NCBI RefSeq assembly: GCF_042655485.1 | Contig: NZ_JBHSMC010000001.1 | Span: 62,001-126,000 of the forward strand | DNA length: 64,000 bases | Source of the DNA: Lederbergia graminis | GTDB taxonomy: Bacteria; Bacillota; Bacilli; Bacillales; Bacillaceae_C | Direction: 5' to 3' | In this document: positions 9,258 to 18,335 of the stretch, one piece after another | How positions within the stretch are numbered: position 1 is the stretch's first letter | Layout: every line of letters begins with the position of its first letter | Made by a program: the position numbers and the translations under genes | Notes under the pieces: model-generated | What the model was told of the DNA's origin: nothing | Database searches by the model: none | What the model saw: only the letters and a program-made list of their open reading frames with translations

Positions 9258-9722
9258 ATGTCAGACACTATATTAGTCGTTCATGCTGGAAGTGAGGAAT
9301 ATGGGATTCCAGTTGCTGCTGTCCAATCTATTGAAACATCCGAAATAGAAATGGTTGAAAATCTTCCTGAATACATGCGAGGAACTATCCATGTAAGAGG
9401 CGAATTAATCCCAGTATTTGATTTAGAATGTATTCTTTACGGCGACATAATGGAGATTAGTAGTGAATCTCGTATCATTATTTTAAAAGCAGCTGATTTT
9501 ACATATGGATTGTTAGTTAAAATGACTAAAGAAATCTTAGAAATAGCACCAGAAGTGTTACGACAAATAGAGTTAATCAAGGAGCAAACCAAATATATAT
9601 CTGCCTTTTCGAGCATGGAGGATGGGATAATTGCTATTCTTGATCCAGTCAATCTCCTTGAAATGTTAGAAGACATGGAGAAAATTAAAGATTTTTTACA
9701 ATCTCAAGAGGAAACAGTGTAA
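9258..9722 (+). CDS. Stand-alone CheW-like domain protein
   Basis: A 154-residue protein that is essentially one CheW domain. Recognisable parts are YGIPVAAVQSIE, the NLPEYMRGTIHVRGELIPVFDLE core, and a C-terminal IIAILDPVNLLEMLED. CheW domains couple chemoreceptors to the kinase CheA. Here there is no cheA, receptor or flagellar gene nearby, and the next gene, four bases downstream, is dinB. AAGGAAGGAGG precedes the ATG. A specialised scaffold role is possible, but the function is not known. Confidence 0.85.
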   Translation: MSDTILVVHAGSEEYGIPVAAVQSIETSEIEMVENLPEYMRGTIHVRGELIPVFDLECILYGDIMEISSESRIIILKAADFTYGLLVKMTKEILEIAPEVLRQIELIKEQTKYISAFSSMEDGIIAILDPVNLLEMLEDMEKIKDFLQSQEETV

Positions 9723-9726
9723 TGCA

Positions 9727-10959
9727 ATGTATTCACAAATAAATGAGGTAACGAGTTTTTATCCTAAAAATGGCCGTGTCATACTTCATGTGGATATGAA
9801 TAGTTTTTTTGCATCTGTAGAGATGGCTTATGATTCATCATTAAAGGGCGAGCCTCTAGCTATTGCTGGTAATGAAGAAGAGCGCAAAGGAATTATTGTC
9901 ACTTGTAGTTATGAAGCACGTAAATTTGGGGTTAAAACAACAATGCCACTGTGGGAAGCTAAAAAATTATGCCCACAATTAATTGTGAAACGACCTAACT
10001 TTGATCGTTATCGCAAAGCATCAAGTGCAATGTTTGAGGAGCTACGTCAATATTCTGAGCTTGTTGAGCCTGTTTCTATTGATGAAGGGTATATAGACAT
10101 TACAGAATGTTATGAGTTAGGAACACCAATTGAAATAGCTCAGTCTATTCAAAATAGGCTACTGAATCAACTTGATTTGCCATGTAGTATTGGTATTGCT
10201 CCTAATAAATTTTTGGCAAAAATGGCGTCTGATATGAAAAAGCCTTTAGGGATTACGGTTTTGCGAAAGCGCGATATACATCACTTGCTTTGGCCACTAC
10301 CAACGATTGAAATGCATGGTGTAGGAGCAAAATCAGCTGAGAAGTTAGCAACCATTAATATTCATACAATCGGCGATCTTGCTCAGGCAAATGACATCCA
10401 ATTAAGAGCTGTTCTTGGTATTCGTGGCATCCAATTACAAGAAAGAGCAAATGGGATTGATCCACGTCCTGTTGATCCAGAAGCAGGGAAAGAAAATAAA
10501 AGTGTAGGCAGTTCCATTACATTACCACGTGATATCACAAATCAATCCGAACTATTGGATATTTTAGAGAATCTTGCAATTAGTCTTTCGGATAGATTGA
10601 AACGGAAACGGTATATGACGAAGAATGTAGCAGTAATTATTCGTTATAAAGATAGAAAAACAATTTCGAGAGGCAGGAAAATAATTAATCCAATTAGGAA
10701 ACCAGTGGATTTATTTCATGCTGCAAAAATATTGTTTATGCAGAATTGGGATGGAAATCCTGTTCGACTACTAGGGTTATCTGCCCAGGACATAGTTGAT
10801 GAAGATGAAGCTTATGAACAACTTGACTTATTTACATATGAAAAAGCAGCTCAGAAAGAGCCGCTCTATCAAGCAATTGATACACTTGTAAATAAATATG
10901 GAAAAAAAGTTGTTCGAAAGGGAAGCGAATTACAAAAAGGTGAAAATGACAAAAAATAG
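9727..10959 (+). CDS. dinB: DNA polymerase IV (Y family)
   Basis: Error-prone translesion polymerase, orthologue of YqjH, 410 residues. The palm motifs VDMNSFFASVEMA and SIDEGYIDIT carry the catalytic acidic residues. The helix-hairpin-helix and little-finger regions follow. A sliding-clamp binding motif QLDLF lies near the C-terminus. It directly follows the CheW-like gene and shares its transcript. I see no LexA box upstream, in contrast to uvrX at 16679, so this copy is probably not SOS-induced. Confidence 0.96.
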   Translation: MYSQINEVTSFYPKNGRVILHVDMNSFFASVEMAYDSSLKGEPLAIAGNEEERKGIIVTCSYEARKFGVKTTMPLWEAKKLCPQLIVKRPNFDRYRKASSAMFEELRQYSELVEPVSIDEGYIDITECYELGTPIEIAQSIQNRLLNQLDLPCSIGIAPNKFLAKMASDMKKPLGITVLRKRDIHHLLWPLPTIEMHGVGAKSAEKLATINIHTIGDLAQANDIQLRAVLGIRGIQLQERANGIDPRPVDPEAGKENKSVGSSITLPRDITNQSELLDILENLAISLSDRLKRKRYMTKNVAVIIRYKDRKTISRGRKIINPIRKPVDLFHAAKILFMQNWDGNPVRLLGLSAQDIVDEDEAYEQLDLFTYEKAAQKEPLYQAIDTLVNKYGKKVVRKGSELQKGENDKK

Positions 10960-10965
10960 TACATA

Positions 10966-11415
10966 TTACTTTTTTAAAAAGTGTATGAGCTTACTGATTA
11001 CATTTTTTTTGTTCGTTTTCACTTCTTCTGGCTTATGCTCTGGTTCCTGTTTCTCTATATAGATTTCTTCTTTATCTATAGCATAGTCATATGCGAGTAC
11101 TAAACCGATGTCTGTATTGGATTCCTTATTGGTTACGATTGAAAAGGGGATATTTATTTTTCTTGCATTGGCAATATAATCAGAAAGATAAGCATAGTCG
11201 AGATCTCCGTTTAATAATAGTGTTGCTTTTGGATGATCTTTCATTAGTTTTACTACCTCAGGATATACTCCTTTTTCCATCACTTGACTCTTTGTCAGTG
11301 CGACGACTATTCTTTCTCTAATGGTACCAAGGAATTTTCTGCGTTCGTCTGGCTTAGTTTGTTTTACGCCGTACATTCCTTTTTTTAAATAATCATCTAT
11401 ATTGGAATTATTCAC
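10966..11415 (-). CDS. yueI: YueI family protein (DUF1694)
   Basis: Small cytosolic protein of unknown function, 149 residues, with the family block ERRKFLGTIRERIVVALTKSQ and a lysine-rich tail. GGAGG on the minus strand at 11424-11428 sits eight bases before the GTG at 11415; the GTG at 11424 overlaps that site and is rejected. It converges with dinB across a six-base gap. Confidence 0.85.
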   Translation of the reverse strand: MNNSNIDDYLKKGMYGVKQTKPDERRKFLGTIRERIVVALTKSQVMEKGVYPEVVKLMKDHPKATLLLNGDLDYAYLSDYIANARKINIPFSIVTNKESNTDIGLVLAYDYAIDKEEIYIEKQEPEHKPEEVKTNKKNVISKLIHFLKK

Positions 11416-11504
11416 GGCAAACACCTCCGCGGTATTTATATTCTTCTAGTGGTGGAAAGGTTCGGATAAGGGAATAGGTCTTATACAATGTTAGAATTTC
11501 AATA

Positions 11505-11751
11505 CCGCTACGGAAATACACTACGCTTTCCGCGGGCTTAGAAAAGTGAAAGGCGCTTGCTTATCGGCGACAAGCAAATGTTCTGAGACAAAGAAAGGCG
11601 TTCTTTGCCTTTCATGTCTCAGGTTATTTGACCTCGAGCCGATAGCGCCTACAACTAGACAAGGCTAATGAGCCTCCTCGGCTTGCGCCTTCGGGGTCTC
11701 ATCGAGGCCTTTGTTCCCGCAGGAGTCTTCGTGTATTTCCTTCGCTATACA
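11505..11751. repeat. Structured intergenic repeat of about 250 bp
   Basis: A GC-rich island in AT-rich DNA. The ends are imperfect inverted copies: CGCTACGGAAATACAC near 11506 and GTGTATTTCCTTCGC at 11731-11745, each beside CCGCGGG- or CCCGCAGG-like sequence. Inside, GGCGCTTGCTTATCGGC pairs at long range with GCCGATAGCGCC, and TGAGACA-AAGAAAGGC pairs with GCCTTTCATGTCTCA. I recognise this type of element from other Bacillaceae. It has no open reading frame. It fills most of the gene-free stretch 11416-11976. Confidence 0.75.
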
Positions 11752-11875
11752 CGTCATTCCTTATTAGATTACACTTTAAAAATTAATCTACTTACATTGT
11801 AGACAATTCCATCCTATTAGAACAGCACTGCAATTTTAAAAAAAACGTTTTTCATAACAAATTAATTTTTATAGG

Positions 11876-11922
11876 AAAAAAGCCTAACTATCCTGAGTAA
11901 TTCAGGAAATAGTTTGGCTTTT
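11876..11922 (-). terminator. Terminator after zwf
   Basis: Read on the minus strand, AAAAGCCAAACTATT pairs with ATAGTTAGGCTTTTTT and ends in T. It is followed at 11939-11955 by the box TTTTGTCCCAGCCTCAC, which recurs near 19002. Confidence 0.8.
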
Positions 11923-11976
11923 AATTCCATTTACATTATTTTGTCCCAGCCTCACTTTTTAAGTGCTTTAAACAAC

Positions 11977-13467
11977 TTATTCAAGATTTGATACATTCCA
12001 CCAGAAGAATCCATCTTTTTCAAGTAGTTGGTCTGCTTCTTTTGGTCCCATAGATCCTGCTTCATAATTAGGAAATGCTGCTTTTTCATTTTCCCAGAAG
12101 TTACTAATCTTATCTACGAAGCTCCATGATAATGCAACCTCATCCCAGTGTGTGAAGTTTGTGGCATCACCACGTAAGCAATCATGTAATAATTTCTCAT
12201 AAGCTTCAGGAGTATTGAGACCTGCAATATCATTATTAGAAAAGTCTAGTTTCACCGGAGTAGTTTCTGTTGAATGACCAGACGATTGCTTAGCATTTAG
12301 ATGTAATGTAATACCTTCCTCTGGTTGAATATGGATTACCAGTAAGTTCGGTGCTAGTTGATTATCTGACTTATAGTATAAGTTCATTGGTACGTCTTTA
12401 AATTGAATAATAATTTTTGTTGATTTTGTTTGCATTCTCTTTCCTGTACGAATATAGAATGGGACACCAGCCCAACGGAAATTATCAATCATTAACTTTC
12501 CTGCAACATACGTATCCGTATTTGAATCTGGATTCACATTAAGTTCCTCGCGGTAACCAGGAATTTCTTGACCATTTAAATTACTTGGTCCATATTGTCC
12601 ACGTACAAAATATTGTGGTACTTCTTCATTTTCAACAGGTCGTAAAGCACCAAGTACTTTTACCTTTTCACTGCGAATTTCTTTCGGTGTAAGTTTTATT
12701 GGTGGTTCCATTGCTAGTAATGCAACCATTTGTAGCATATGGTTTTGAACCATATCTCGTAATGCTCCACTTGTTTCATAATATCCGCCTCGTTCTTCCA
12801 CTCCTAATACTTCACTTGAAGTGATTTGGATATTAGAAATGAAGCGGTTATTCCAAAGAGGTTCAAAAATAGCATTTGCGAAGCGTATTACTTCGATATT
12901 TTGCACCATTTCTTTTCCTAAATAATGGTCAATTCGGTATATTTCGTTTTCAGGAAATACATTTCTAATCCGGTTGTTTAATTGAATGGCAGATTCTAAA
13001 TCATGTCCAAATGGCTTTTCAATTACTAAGCGGTTGAATCCTTCTGTGTTTGTTAATCCATCCATTTTCAAATGCTCTGCGATTGTACCGAAAAATTCAG
13101 GTGCCATCGCTAAATAGAAAATGCGATTTCCTTGTAGAGTATATTTATTATCGAGTTCATCTGCTAAATTTTTCAACTCTATGTATGAGTTAGAATCACT
13201 TACATCATGTGGTTGATAATAAAAATGAGAAATAAAGTCATCAATATTCTCAGCATCTTTTATCGAAGTGAGGACAGAATCCTTCACGTGTTCTCTTAAA
13301 ACGTCATTTGTCCAAGGGCGTCTTGCTACACCGATAACTGCAAAGTGATCCGCAAGTTTGCCCTTTCTATAAAGGTGATAAAGGGAAGGGTATAGTTTTC
13401 TTTTCGCTAAATCACCTGTTGCTCCGAAAATCATTATCAGTGATGCTGGCGTTTCTGTTTGAATCAT
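11977..13467 (-). CDS. zwf: Glucose-6-phosphate 1-dehydrogenase
   Basis: First enzyme of the oxidative pentose phosphate pathway, producing 6-phosphogluconolactone and NADPH. The 496 residues include the nucleotide-binding start GATGDLAKRKLYPSLY, the substrate motif RIDHYLGKE and the conserved EKPFGHDLESA. Length fits the family. It is monocistronic and divergent from rnz, an arrangement shared with B. subtilis. No gnd or pgl lies in the window. Confidence 0.97.
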   Translation of the reverse strand: MIQTETPASLIMIFGATGDLAKRKLYPSLYHLYRKGKLADHFAVIGVARRPWTNDVLREHVKDSVLTSIKDAENIDDFISHFYYQPHDVSDSNSYIELKNLADELDNKYTLQGNRIFYLAMAPEFFGTIAEHLKMDGLTNTEGFNRLVIEKPFGHDLESAIQLNNRIRNVFPENEIYRIDHYLGKEMVQNIEVIRFANAIFEPLWNNRFISNIQITSSEVLGVEERGGYYETSGALRDMVQNHMLQMVALLAMEPPIKLTPKEIRSEKVKVLGALRPVENEEVPQYFVRGQYGPSNLNGQEIPGYREELNVNPDSNTDTYVAGKLMIDNFRWAGVPFYIRTGKRMQTKSTKIIIQFKDVPMNLYYKSDNQLAPNLLVIHIQPEEGITLHLNAKQSSGHSTETTPVKLDFSNNDIAGLNTPEAYEKLLHDCLRGDATNFTHWDEVALSWSFVDKISNFWENEKAAFPNYEAGSMGPKEADQLLEKDGFFWWNVSNLE

Positions 13468-13643
13468 ATCGAATACCTCTCTTTTCTGTACGTAAACTTT
13501 CCCATCAAAAATTTGCTTTCTTATATATTACCAATTACTCTGAGAAAAGACGACTAATATTGCTGATTTTTTCAGAAAAGTTTCATTGCTGCTTAATTAA
13601 CTATGATAAAATATAAAAAAACTTTAATAATTGAGGGATGAAA

Positions 13644-14573
13644 ATGGAATTATTATTCCTTGGAACAGGAGCCGGAGTTCCTGCTAAGCATCGCAATGTC
13701 TCTTCACTTGCTTTGAAGCTATTAGATGAGAGAAATGCAGTTTGGCTTTTTGATTGCGGTGAAGCAACTCAACATCAAATATTACATACATCTTTGAAAC
13801 CGAGAAAAATAGAAAAAATATTTATTACTCATTTGCATGGTGATCATATATTTGGCCTTCCAGGTTTATTAGGCAGTAGATCTTTTCAAGGCGGATTGTC
13901 CGATTTAACGGTGTATGGTCCACCAGGAATACGCGATTATATTGATATTTCCCTACAAGTAAGTCAAACGCATCTAAAATATCCACTTAAAATTGTTGAA
14001 ATAACGGAAGGGATTATTTTTGAAGATGAGCAATTTCTTGTAGAAGCTCGTTTATTAGATCATGCCATTTCAAGTTTTGGTTTCCGAATTACGGAAAAAG
14101 ATAAACCTGGTACACTTGATGCCACCCAGTTAATGGCGGAAGGTATCATGCCAGGACCAATTTATCAGCGCTTAAAAAACGGTGAAATTATTACCTTAGA
14201 TGATGGTAGGACCATTGCTGGCCATGATTACCTAGGACCGGACCAAAAAGGGCGTATTATCACCATTCTGGGTGATACGCGACCATGTACAAATGCTCTT
14301 AAACTCGCAGACAGTGCAGATTTATTAGTGCACGAGGCAACTTTTGCTGCAGGAAGTGAAGGTATGGCTACTGAATATTTTCATTCCACTACTACACAAG
14401 CTGCTCAGCTCGCAAAGGAAGCAGGAGTTAAGATGTTATGTTTAAATCATATTAGTTCACGATATTTGAAAGAGCAGTCAAAGCAATTGCTTGAAGAAGC
14501 AAAAGGTATCTTTCCAAATACGGTAATAGCTTCGGATTTTTTTGAATTAGCTGTTCCCGTTGGAAGTAAATGA
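13644..14573 (+). CDS. rnz: Ribonuclease Z
   Basis: Metallo-beta-lactamase fold endonuclease that trims tRNA 3' trailers, 309 residues. The zinc motif THLHGDHIFG (His63, His65, Asp67, His68) and the later LGDTRP, HEATFA and HSTTTQAA motifs are all present. GAGGG at 13633-13637 lies six bases before the ATG at 13644; the ATG at 13638 is too close to it and homologues begin MELLFLGTGAG. Confidence 0.97.
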   Translation: MELLFLGTGAGVPAKHRNVSSLALKLLDERNAVWLFDCGEATQHQILHTSLKPRKIEKIFITHLHGDHIFGLPGLLGSRSFQGGLSDLTVYGPPGIRDYIDISLQVSQTHLKYPLKIVEITEGIIFEDEQFLVEARLLDHAISSFGFRITEKDKPGTLDATQLMAEGIMPGPIYQRLKNGEIITLDDGRTIAGHDYLGPDQKGRIITILGDTRPCTNALKLADSADLLVHEATFAAGSEGMATEYFHSTTTQAAQLAKEAGVKMLCLNHISSRYLKEQSKQLLEEAKGIFPNTVIASDFFELAVPVGSK

Positions 14574-14638
14574 TAACTGCTAATTTCACTTCGATTCCTA
14601 TTTTCTTTTAGACTGTTTTATATTATATCAATCTCATG

Positions 14639-14672
14639 CAGGTAGGTGTAGTAGCTTACCTGCTTTTTTTTA
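14639..14672 (+). terminator. Terminator after rnz
   Basis: GCAGGTA pairs with TTACCTGC, followed by eight T. It abuts the stop codon of the convergent proC. Confidence 0.75.
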
Positions 14673-15482
14673 TATTTTCGAATGTCCTAAGTGTCTGGAC
14701 TTATTCGTTGCGGCTTCTATACATTTTATAAAAGCTTGGCCAACTCCTAGTTCATCTAATACGTGGAGGCCTGCTTCAGTGGTTCCTCCAGGACTTGTAA
14801 CATTTTCTCTTAATTTAGCTGGTTCTTTTCCAGATGATTTAAGCATTTCTGCTGCTCCAGACAATGTTTGGATAATTAATGCTTTAGCAACTGATTTATC
14901 TAAACCATTTTCAATAGCTGCTTGTTCCATCGCCTCTACAATATAATAGATATAAGCTGGTCCACTTCCTGATAAACCTGTTACGATATCAAGTTGATGC
15001 TCTTCTACAATGGTTGTCATGCCGATACTTGAAAAAATATCAGTCGCAACGCTTCTTTGTTCCTCCGTAACGATATTATTAAAGACAAGGGCAGTTGCAG
15101 AAAGCCCTACACTAGCAGAGGTATTCGGCATTGCTCTAGCTATTGCACAATCCATCCCTAACTTATCTTTCATCTGTTCTATTGATATTCCTGCCATAAC
15201 AGAAACGATTAATACATCATTTCGTATATATGTACGTATCTTTTCGAGTACTTCATTAGCATCCTTTGGTTTTACTGCTAGTATGATGATCGAAGTATCT
15301 TTCAGTAATTCTTTCATATCATATGTTGAGGAAATCCCATATTTTTGTCTTAGTTTCGTCATCTTTTCTTCGTTATGGCGATTTGTGACATATATATTTT
15401 CAGATGGGCAGATATTGTTTGAAAGCATACCTGCGATGATTGCCTCTGCCATTGAACCGGCACCTACAAATGCTATTTTCAT
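14670..15482 (-). CDS. proC: Pyrroline-5-carboxylate reductase
   Basis: Last enzyme of proline synthesis, reducing pyrroline-5-carboxylate with NAD(P)H; 270 residues. The Rossmann start is FVGAGSMAEAIIAGML, and the C-terminal signature includes GLSGSGPAYIYY and TSPGGTTEAGL. Proline is a major osmolyte in halotolerant Bacillaceae, but nothing here shows osmotic control. A GGGGGGAT site precedes the ATG on the minus strand. Confidence 0.96.
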   Translation of the reverse strand: MKIAFVGAGSMAEAIIAGMLSNNICPSENIYVTNRHNEEKMTKLRQKYGISSTYDMKELLKDTSIIILAVKPKDANEVLEKIRTYIRNDVLIVSVMAGISIEQMKDKLGMDCAIARAMPNTSASVGLSATALVFNNIVTEEQRSVATDIFSSIGMTTIVEEHQLDIVTGLSGSGPAYIYYIVEAMEQAAIENGLDKSVAKALIIQTLSGAAEMLKSSGKEPAKLRENVTSPGGTTEAGLHVLDELGVGQAFIKCIEAATNKSRHLGHSKI

Positions 15483-15733
15483 CGCGATCCCCCCTTAATA
15501 TTAATAATCTTTAGATTTATATGATTATGCTTATTATAACAATAATTGTCAAGATATTTTCTCAATAATCTGTTAGTATAGTAGAATAATGTTAGTTCCT
15601 GTCCATAGGCGGAGATTAATGCTGAACCTCCACCGTAGTTATAGGAAAATGATAAGAAGTCACTAGCAAATTGGAGATTTAATCATGGCATGTATAATTA
15701 AGTGAATTTTTTCATAAAGGAAGTTTGAATGGT

Positions 15734-16540
15734 ATGGCAAGCATATTAAATAATAGGATTCGCGGAAAGAATATAGTGATTACTGGAGCGTCTGGAGGAT
15801 TAGGTGAACAACTAGCATATTTATGCGCCAAAAACGGGGCTAATCTTTTTTTGCTTGCTCGTAATAAAAGGAAGTTAGATAAAATAGTTGCAACTGTTCA
15901 TCAACAATATGCTGTAAAATGTACGGCTTTTGCATTAGATGTTTCTCAGGGAGAGCAAGTCAAACAAGTTTTTCTAAAAATAATGAAACAAGCAGGGACG
16001 ATTGATGTACTTGTGAACAATGCTGGTTTTGGGATATTTGCAGAGGCAAAAAACACTGATTCAGCGGATGTTGAGGCGATGTTTTCTGTTAATGCTGTTG
16101 GCTTAATCACTTGTACACAGCAAGTGATACCATCGATGTCAAAACAGCAGTATGGCCATATTATCAATATTGCGTCTCAGGCGGGTAAAATTGCGACTCC
16201 GAAGTCAAGTGTATATGCAGCAACTAAACATGCTGTTTTAGGTTATACGAATGCATTAAGAATGGAAATGTCGCAAGTTGGTGTGTATGTAACAGCAGTT
16301 AATCCTGGGCCAATTCGAACGGGTTTTTTCCAAACGGCAGATCCAGGTGGTTCTTATCTTGAAAATGTTGGACGTTTACTTCTAGAACCAGAAAAGGTTG
16401 CAGAAAAAATTGTGCGAGTGATGCTTTCAAACAAACGCGAAATCAATTTGCCGCGTTGGATGAATAGTATTGCTACTCTGCATACAATGATGCCAAGTAT
16501 TGTAGAACGACTTGGTAAAAAGGCCTTTTTCAAAAAATAA
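15734..16540 (+). CDS. yqjQ: Short-chain dehydrogenase/reductase YqjQ
   Basis: Classical SDR oxidoreductase, 268 residues. The cofactor motif TGASGGLG lies at residues 17-24, with NNAGFG in the middle and the active-site YAATK. AAAGGAAG at 15716-15723 suits the ATG at 15734 better than the TTG at 15725. The substrate is unknown. The order proC-yqjQ-uvrX is the B. subtilis order. Confidence 0.93.
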   Translation: MASILNNRIRGKNIVITGASGGLGEQLAYLCAKNGANLFLLARNKRKLDKIVATVHQQYAVKCTAFALDVSQGEQVKQVFLKIMKQAGTIDVLVNNAGFGIFAEAKNTDSADVEAMFSVNAVGLITCTQQVIPSMSKQQYGHIINIASQAGKIATPKSSVYAATKHAVLGYTNALRMEMSQVGVYVTAVNPGPIRTGFFQTADPGGSYLENVGRLLLEPEKVAEKIVRVMLSNKREINLPRWMNSIATLHTMMPSIVERLGKKAFFKK

Positions 16541-16560
16541 ATGTATATAAGTTAAAACAA

Positions 16561-16591
16561 AAAACTCTCTTCTACGGAAGCGGGTTTTTAT
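16561..16591 (+). terminator. Terminator after yqjQ
   Basis: CTCTCTTC pairs imperfectly with GAAGCGGG around TACG, then a T run. It isolates the SOS unit that follows. Confidence 0.6.
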
Positions 16592-16612
16592 TGTTTTAGG
16601 GAATAAATTCCA

Positions 16613-16642
16613 TTGAATAATTCTCTATAATCGGCGTATAAT
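16613..16642 (+). promoter_or_regulatory. Sigma-A promoter of uvrX
   Basis: TTGAAT (16613-16618) and TATAAT (16637-16642) with an 18-base spacer. The LexA box begins two bases after the -10 element. Confidence 0.7.
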
Positions 16643-16643
16643 T

Positions 16644-16657
16644 AGAACAAATGTTCG
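16644..16657 (+). promoter_or_regulatory. LexA (DinR) SOS box
   Basis: AGAACAAATGTTCG fits the Bacillus SOS consensus CGAACRNRYGTTYG at all but the first base. Its place just after the -10 element would block initiation. Confidence 0.88.
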
Positions 16658-16678
16658 TTGTTAAAGGAGACGAGGAAA

Positions 16679-17941
16679 ATGGCTGTAGAGTATAATATGC
16701 TACCACGTCATAAAATACTTTGTATTGATATGAAAAGCTTTTATGCGAGCTGTTCAGCTGTAATGCAAGGACTCGATCCATTACAATGTCATCTTGCTGT
16801 AGTCGGTAATTTAAGCCAGCCTGGAAGTATTGTCCTTGCTGCATCTCCACGTATGAAGAAAGACTTCGGTATCAAAACTGGATCAAGATTATTTGAAATT
16901 CCAAATGATAAACGAATTAAACTCGTGGAAGCACGAATGAGTCTGTATTTACGAATATCTACGGAAATTATCCGGCTTCTTCATCGCTATGTTCCAAAGG
17001 AAGCAATTCATGTCTATAGTGTCGATGAAAGTTTTATTAAAGTTGATGGAACGAGTGCTCTTTGGGGCGATGCTAGAACAGTCGCCGAAAAAATCAAAGA
17101 TGATTTACTGCGTGAATTTCAATTGACTTGTTCCATTGGTATTGGTCCTAATATGTTAATGTCAAAACTTGCTCTTGATTTAGAGGCAAAGAAAAATGGG
17201 ATTATAGAATGGACATATGAGGATGTACCGGATAAACTTTGGCCAGTAACCCCATTAAGAGAAATGTGGGGGATAGGTCGGCGTGTTGAAAAAACATTAA
17301 ATAATATGGGGATTTTTTCAGTAGGTCAACTTGCACAGAGTGATTTAAATTTGCTTGAAAAGAAGTTTGGGGTAATGGGGAATCAACTTTACCATCACGC
17401 ATGGGGAGTGGATCTTTCCGAATTAGGTGCACCGATTATGGAAGGTCAAATTAGTTTTGGAAAAAGCCAAATTTTACTACGTGATTATGAGAAAAAAGAA
17501 GAAATCATGACGGTCATATTAGAAATGTGTGAGGAGGTTGCAAGAAGAGCGCGAGAATCTCGTAAGGCGGGGAGAACAGTCAGTCTCGGCATTGGTTATA
17601 GTGAAAAGGAATTTAGCGGTGGTTTTCTGCGTTCCTACACGATGGAGGAGCCGACAAATACAACAATGGATATTTATCGGGTCTGCTGTAAACTTTTCGA
17701 AACACATTACACTGGAAAGATAGTGCGACAAATATCTATAACATTAGCTAAGATTACAGATGATCAGCACATGCAATTAGATTTATTTAAGCCAAACAAG
17801 GTGCGCGAAAAGGAACTTGGATATGTCGTTGATCAAATTCGTCGCCGGCATGGAGCAACGTCTCTATTGAGAGCTATCTCTTATACAGAAGGTGGAACAA
17901 CACGGAGAAGAGCAGCTCTTGTTGGTGGGCATAAAGCATAG
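16679..17941 (+). CDS. uvrX: Y-family DNA polymerase, UvrX/YqjW type
   Basis: Second translesion polymerase of the window, 420 residues, in the Gram-positive UvrX/UmuC-like branch. Catalytic segments CIDMKSFYASCSA and YSVDESFIKVDG are present, and a clamp-binding QLDLF lies near the end. AAAGGAG at 16663-16669 fixes the ATG at 16679; the TTG at 16658 is rejected. A LexA box overlaps its promoter, so it should be DNA-damage inducible. yqjX follows 14 bases later. Confidence 0.94.
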   Translation: MAVEYNMLPRHKILCIDMKSFYASCSAVMQGLDPLQCHLAVVGNLSQPGSIVLAASPRMKKDFGIKTGSRLFEIPNDKRIKLVEARMSLYLRISTEIIRLLHRYVPKEAIHVYSVDESFIKVDGTSALWGDARTVAEKIKDDLLREFQLTCSIGIGPNMLMSKLALDLEAKKNGIIEWTYEDVPDKLWPVTPLREMWGIGRRVEKTLNNMGIFSVGQLAQSDLNLLEKKFGVMGNQLYHHAWGVDLSELGAPIMEGQISFGKSQILLRDYEKKEEIMTVILEMCEEVARRARESRKAGRTVSLGIGYSEKEFSGGFLRSYTMEEPTNTTMDIYRVCCKLFETHYTGKIVRQISITLAKITDDQHMQLDLFKPNKVREKELGYVVDQIRRRHGATSLLRAISYTEGGTTRRRAALVGGHKA

Positions 17942-17955
17942 AAGGAGGGGAGCGT

Positions 17956-18291
17956 ATGATTCGTGACAGGGGGCGAATAAAATGGAATTCACTGATGCTT
18001 CCAGAACATGTAAAAATGCTGCGGAGTTGGGCAGAGGAAGATTTACAAGAGCAAGCCAAACAGTTAGATGAACAGAAATTAGAGATACTAAATGAGAGAG
18101 CGGAAGAGGCAATGAAGGATTGTACGCAAGTGATTATTACGTATTTTAACGTTGCTCAGTATGATCAAATAAAAGGGAGGATTATTTCTTACAACCCTTT
18201 AAAACAGCAGTTATGCCTACTGGATGAAGAAGAGCAAAAGCAATGGATTAATGTAGAGACTATTGATCAAATCGATATGATAGATGAATGA
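17956..18291 (+). CDS. yqjX: YolD-like protein YqjX
   Basis: A 111-residue protein of the YolD-like family, which is habitually encoded next to UvrX-type polymerases and is often proposed to act with them. It opens RDRGRIKWNSLMLPEH, typical of the family, and has an acidic C-terminus. AAGGAGGGGAG precedes the ATG. It shares the SOS transcript of uvrX. The molecular role is not established. Confidence 0.88.
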   Translation: MIRDRGRIKWNSLMLPEHVKMLRSWAEEDLQEQAKQLDEQKLEILNERAEEAMKDCTQVIITYFNVAQYDQIKGRIISYNPLKQQLCLLDEEEQKQWINVETIDQIDMIDE

Positions 18292-18296
18292 ACAAA

Positions 18297-18326
18297 CCCG
18301 CAATCATAAATGACTGCGGGCTTTTT
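18297..18326. terminator. Terminator after yqjX
   Basis: CCCGCAATCAT pairs with ATGACTGCGGG with one mismatch, then CTTTTT. It lies between convergent genes, but the T run serves the plus strand. Confidence 0.8.
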
Positions 18327-18335
18327 ACAAGAAAT

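Noticed and set aside
15555..15690. Minus-strand frame reading YGGGSALISAYGQE in the proC-yqjQ gap
   Set aside because: No start codon or ribosome site, and no continuation with a recognisable protein. An imperfect hairpin with arms TTCCTGT and ATAGGAA is present but too weak to call.
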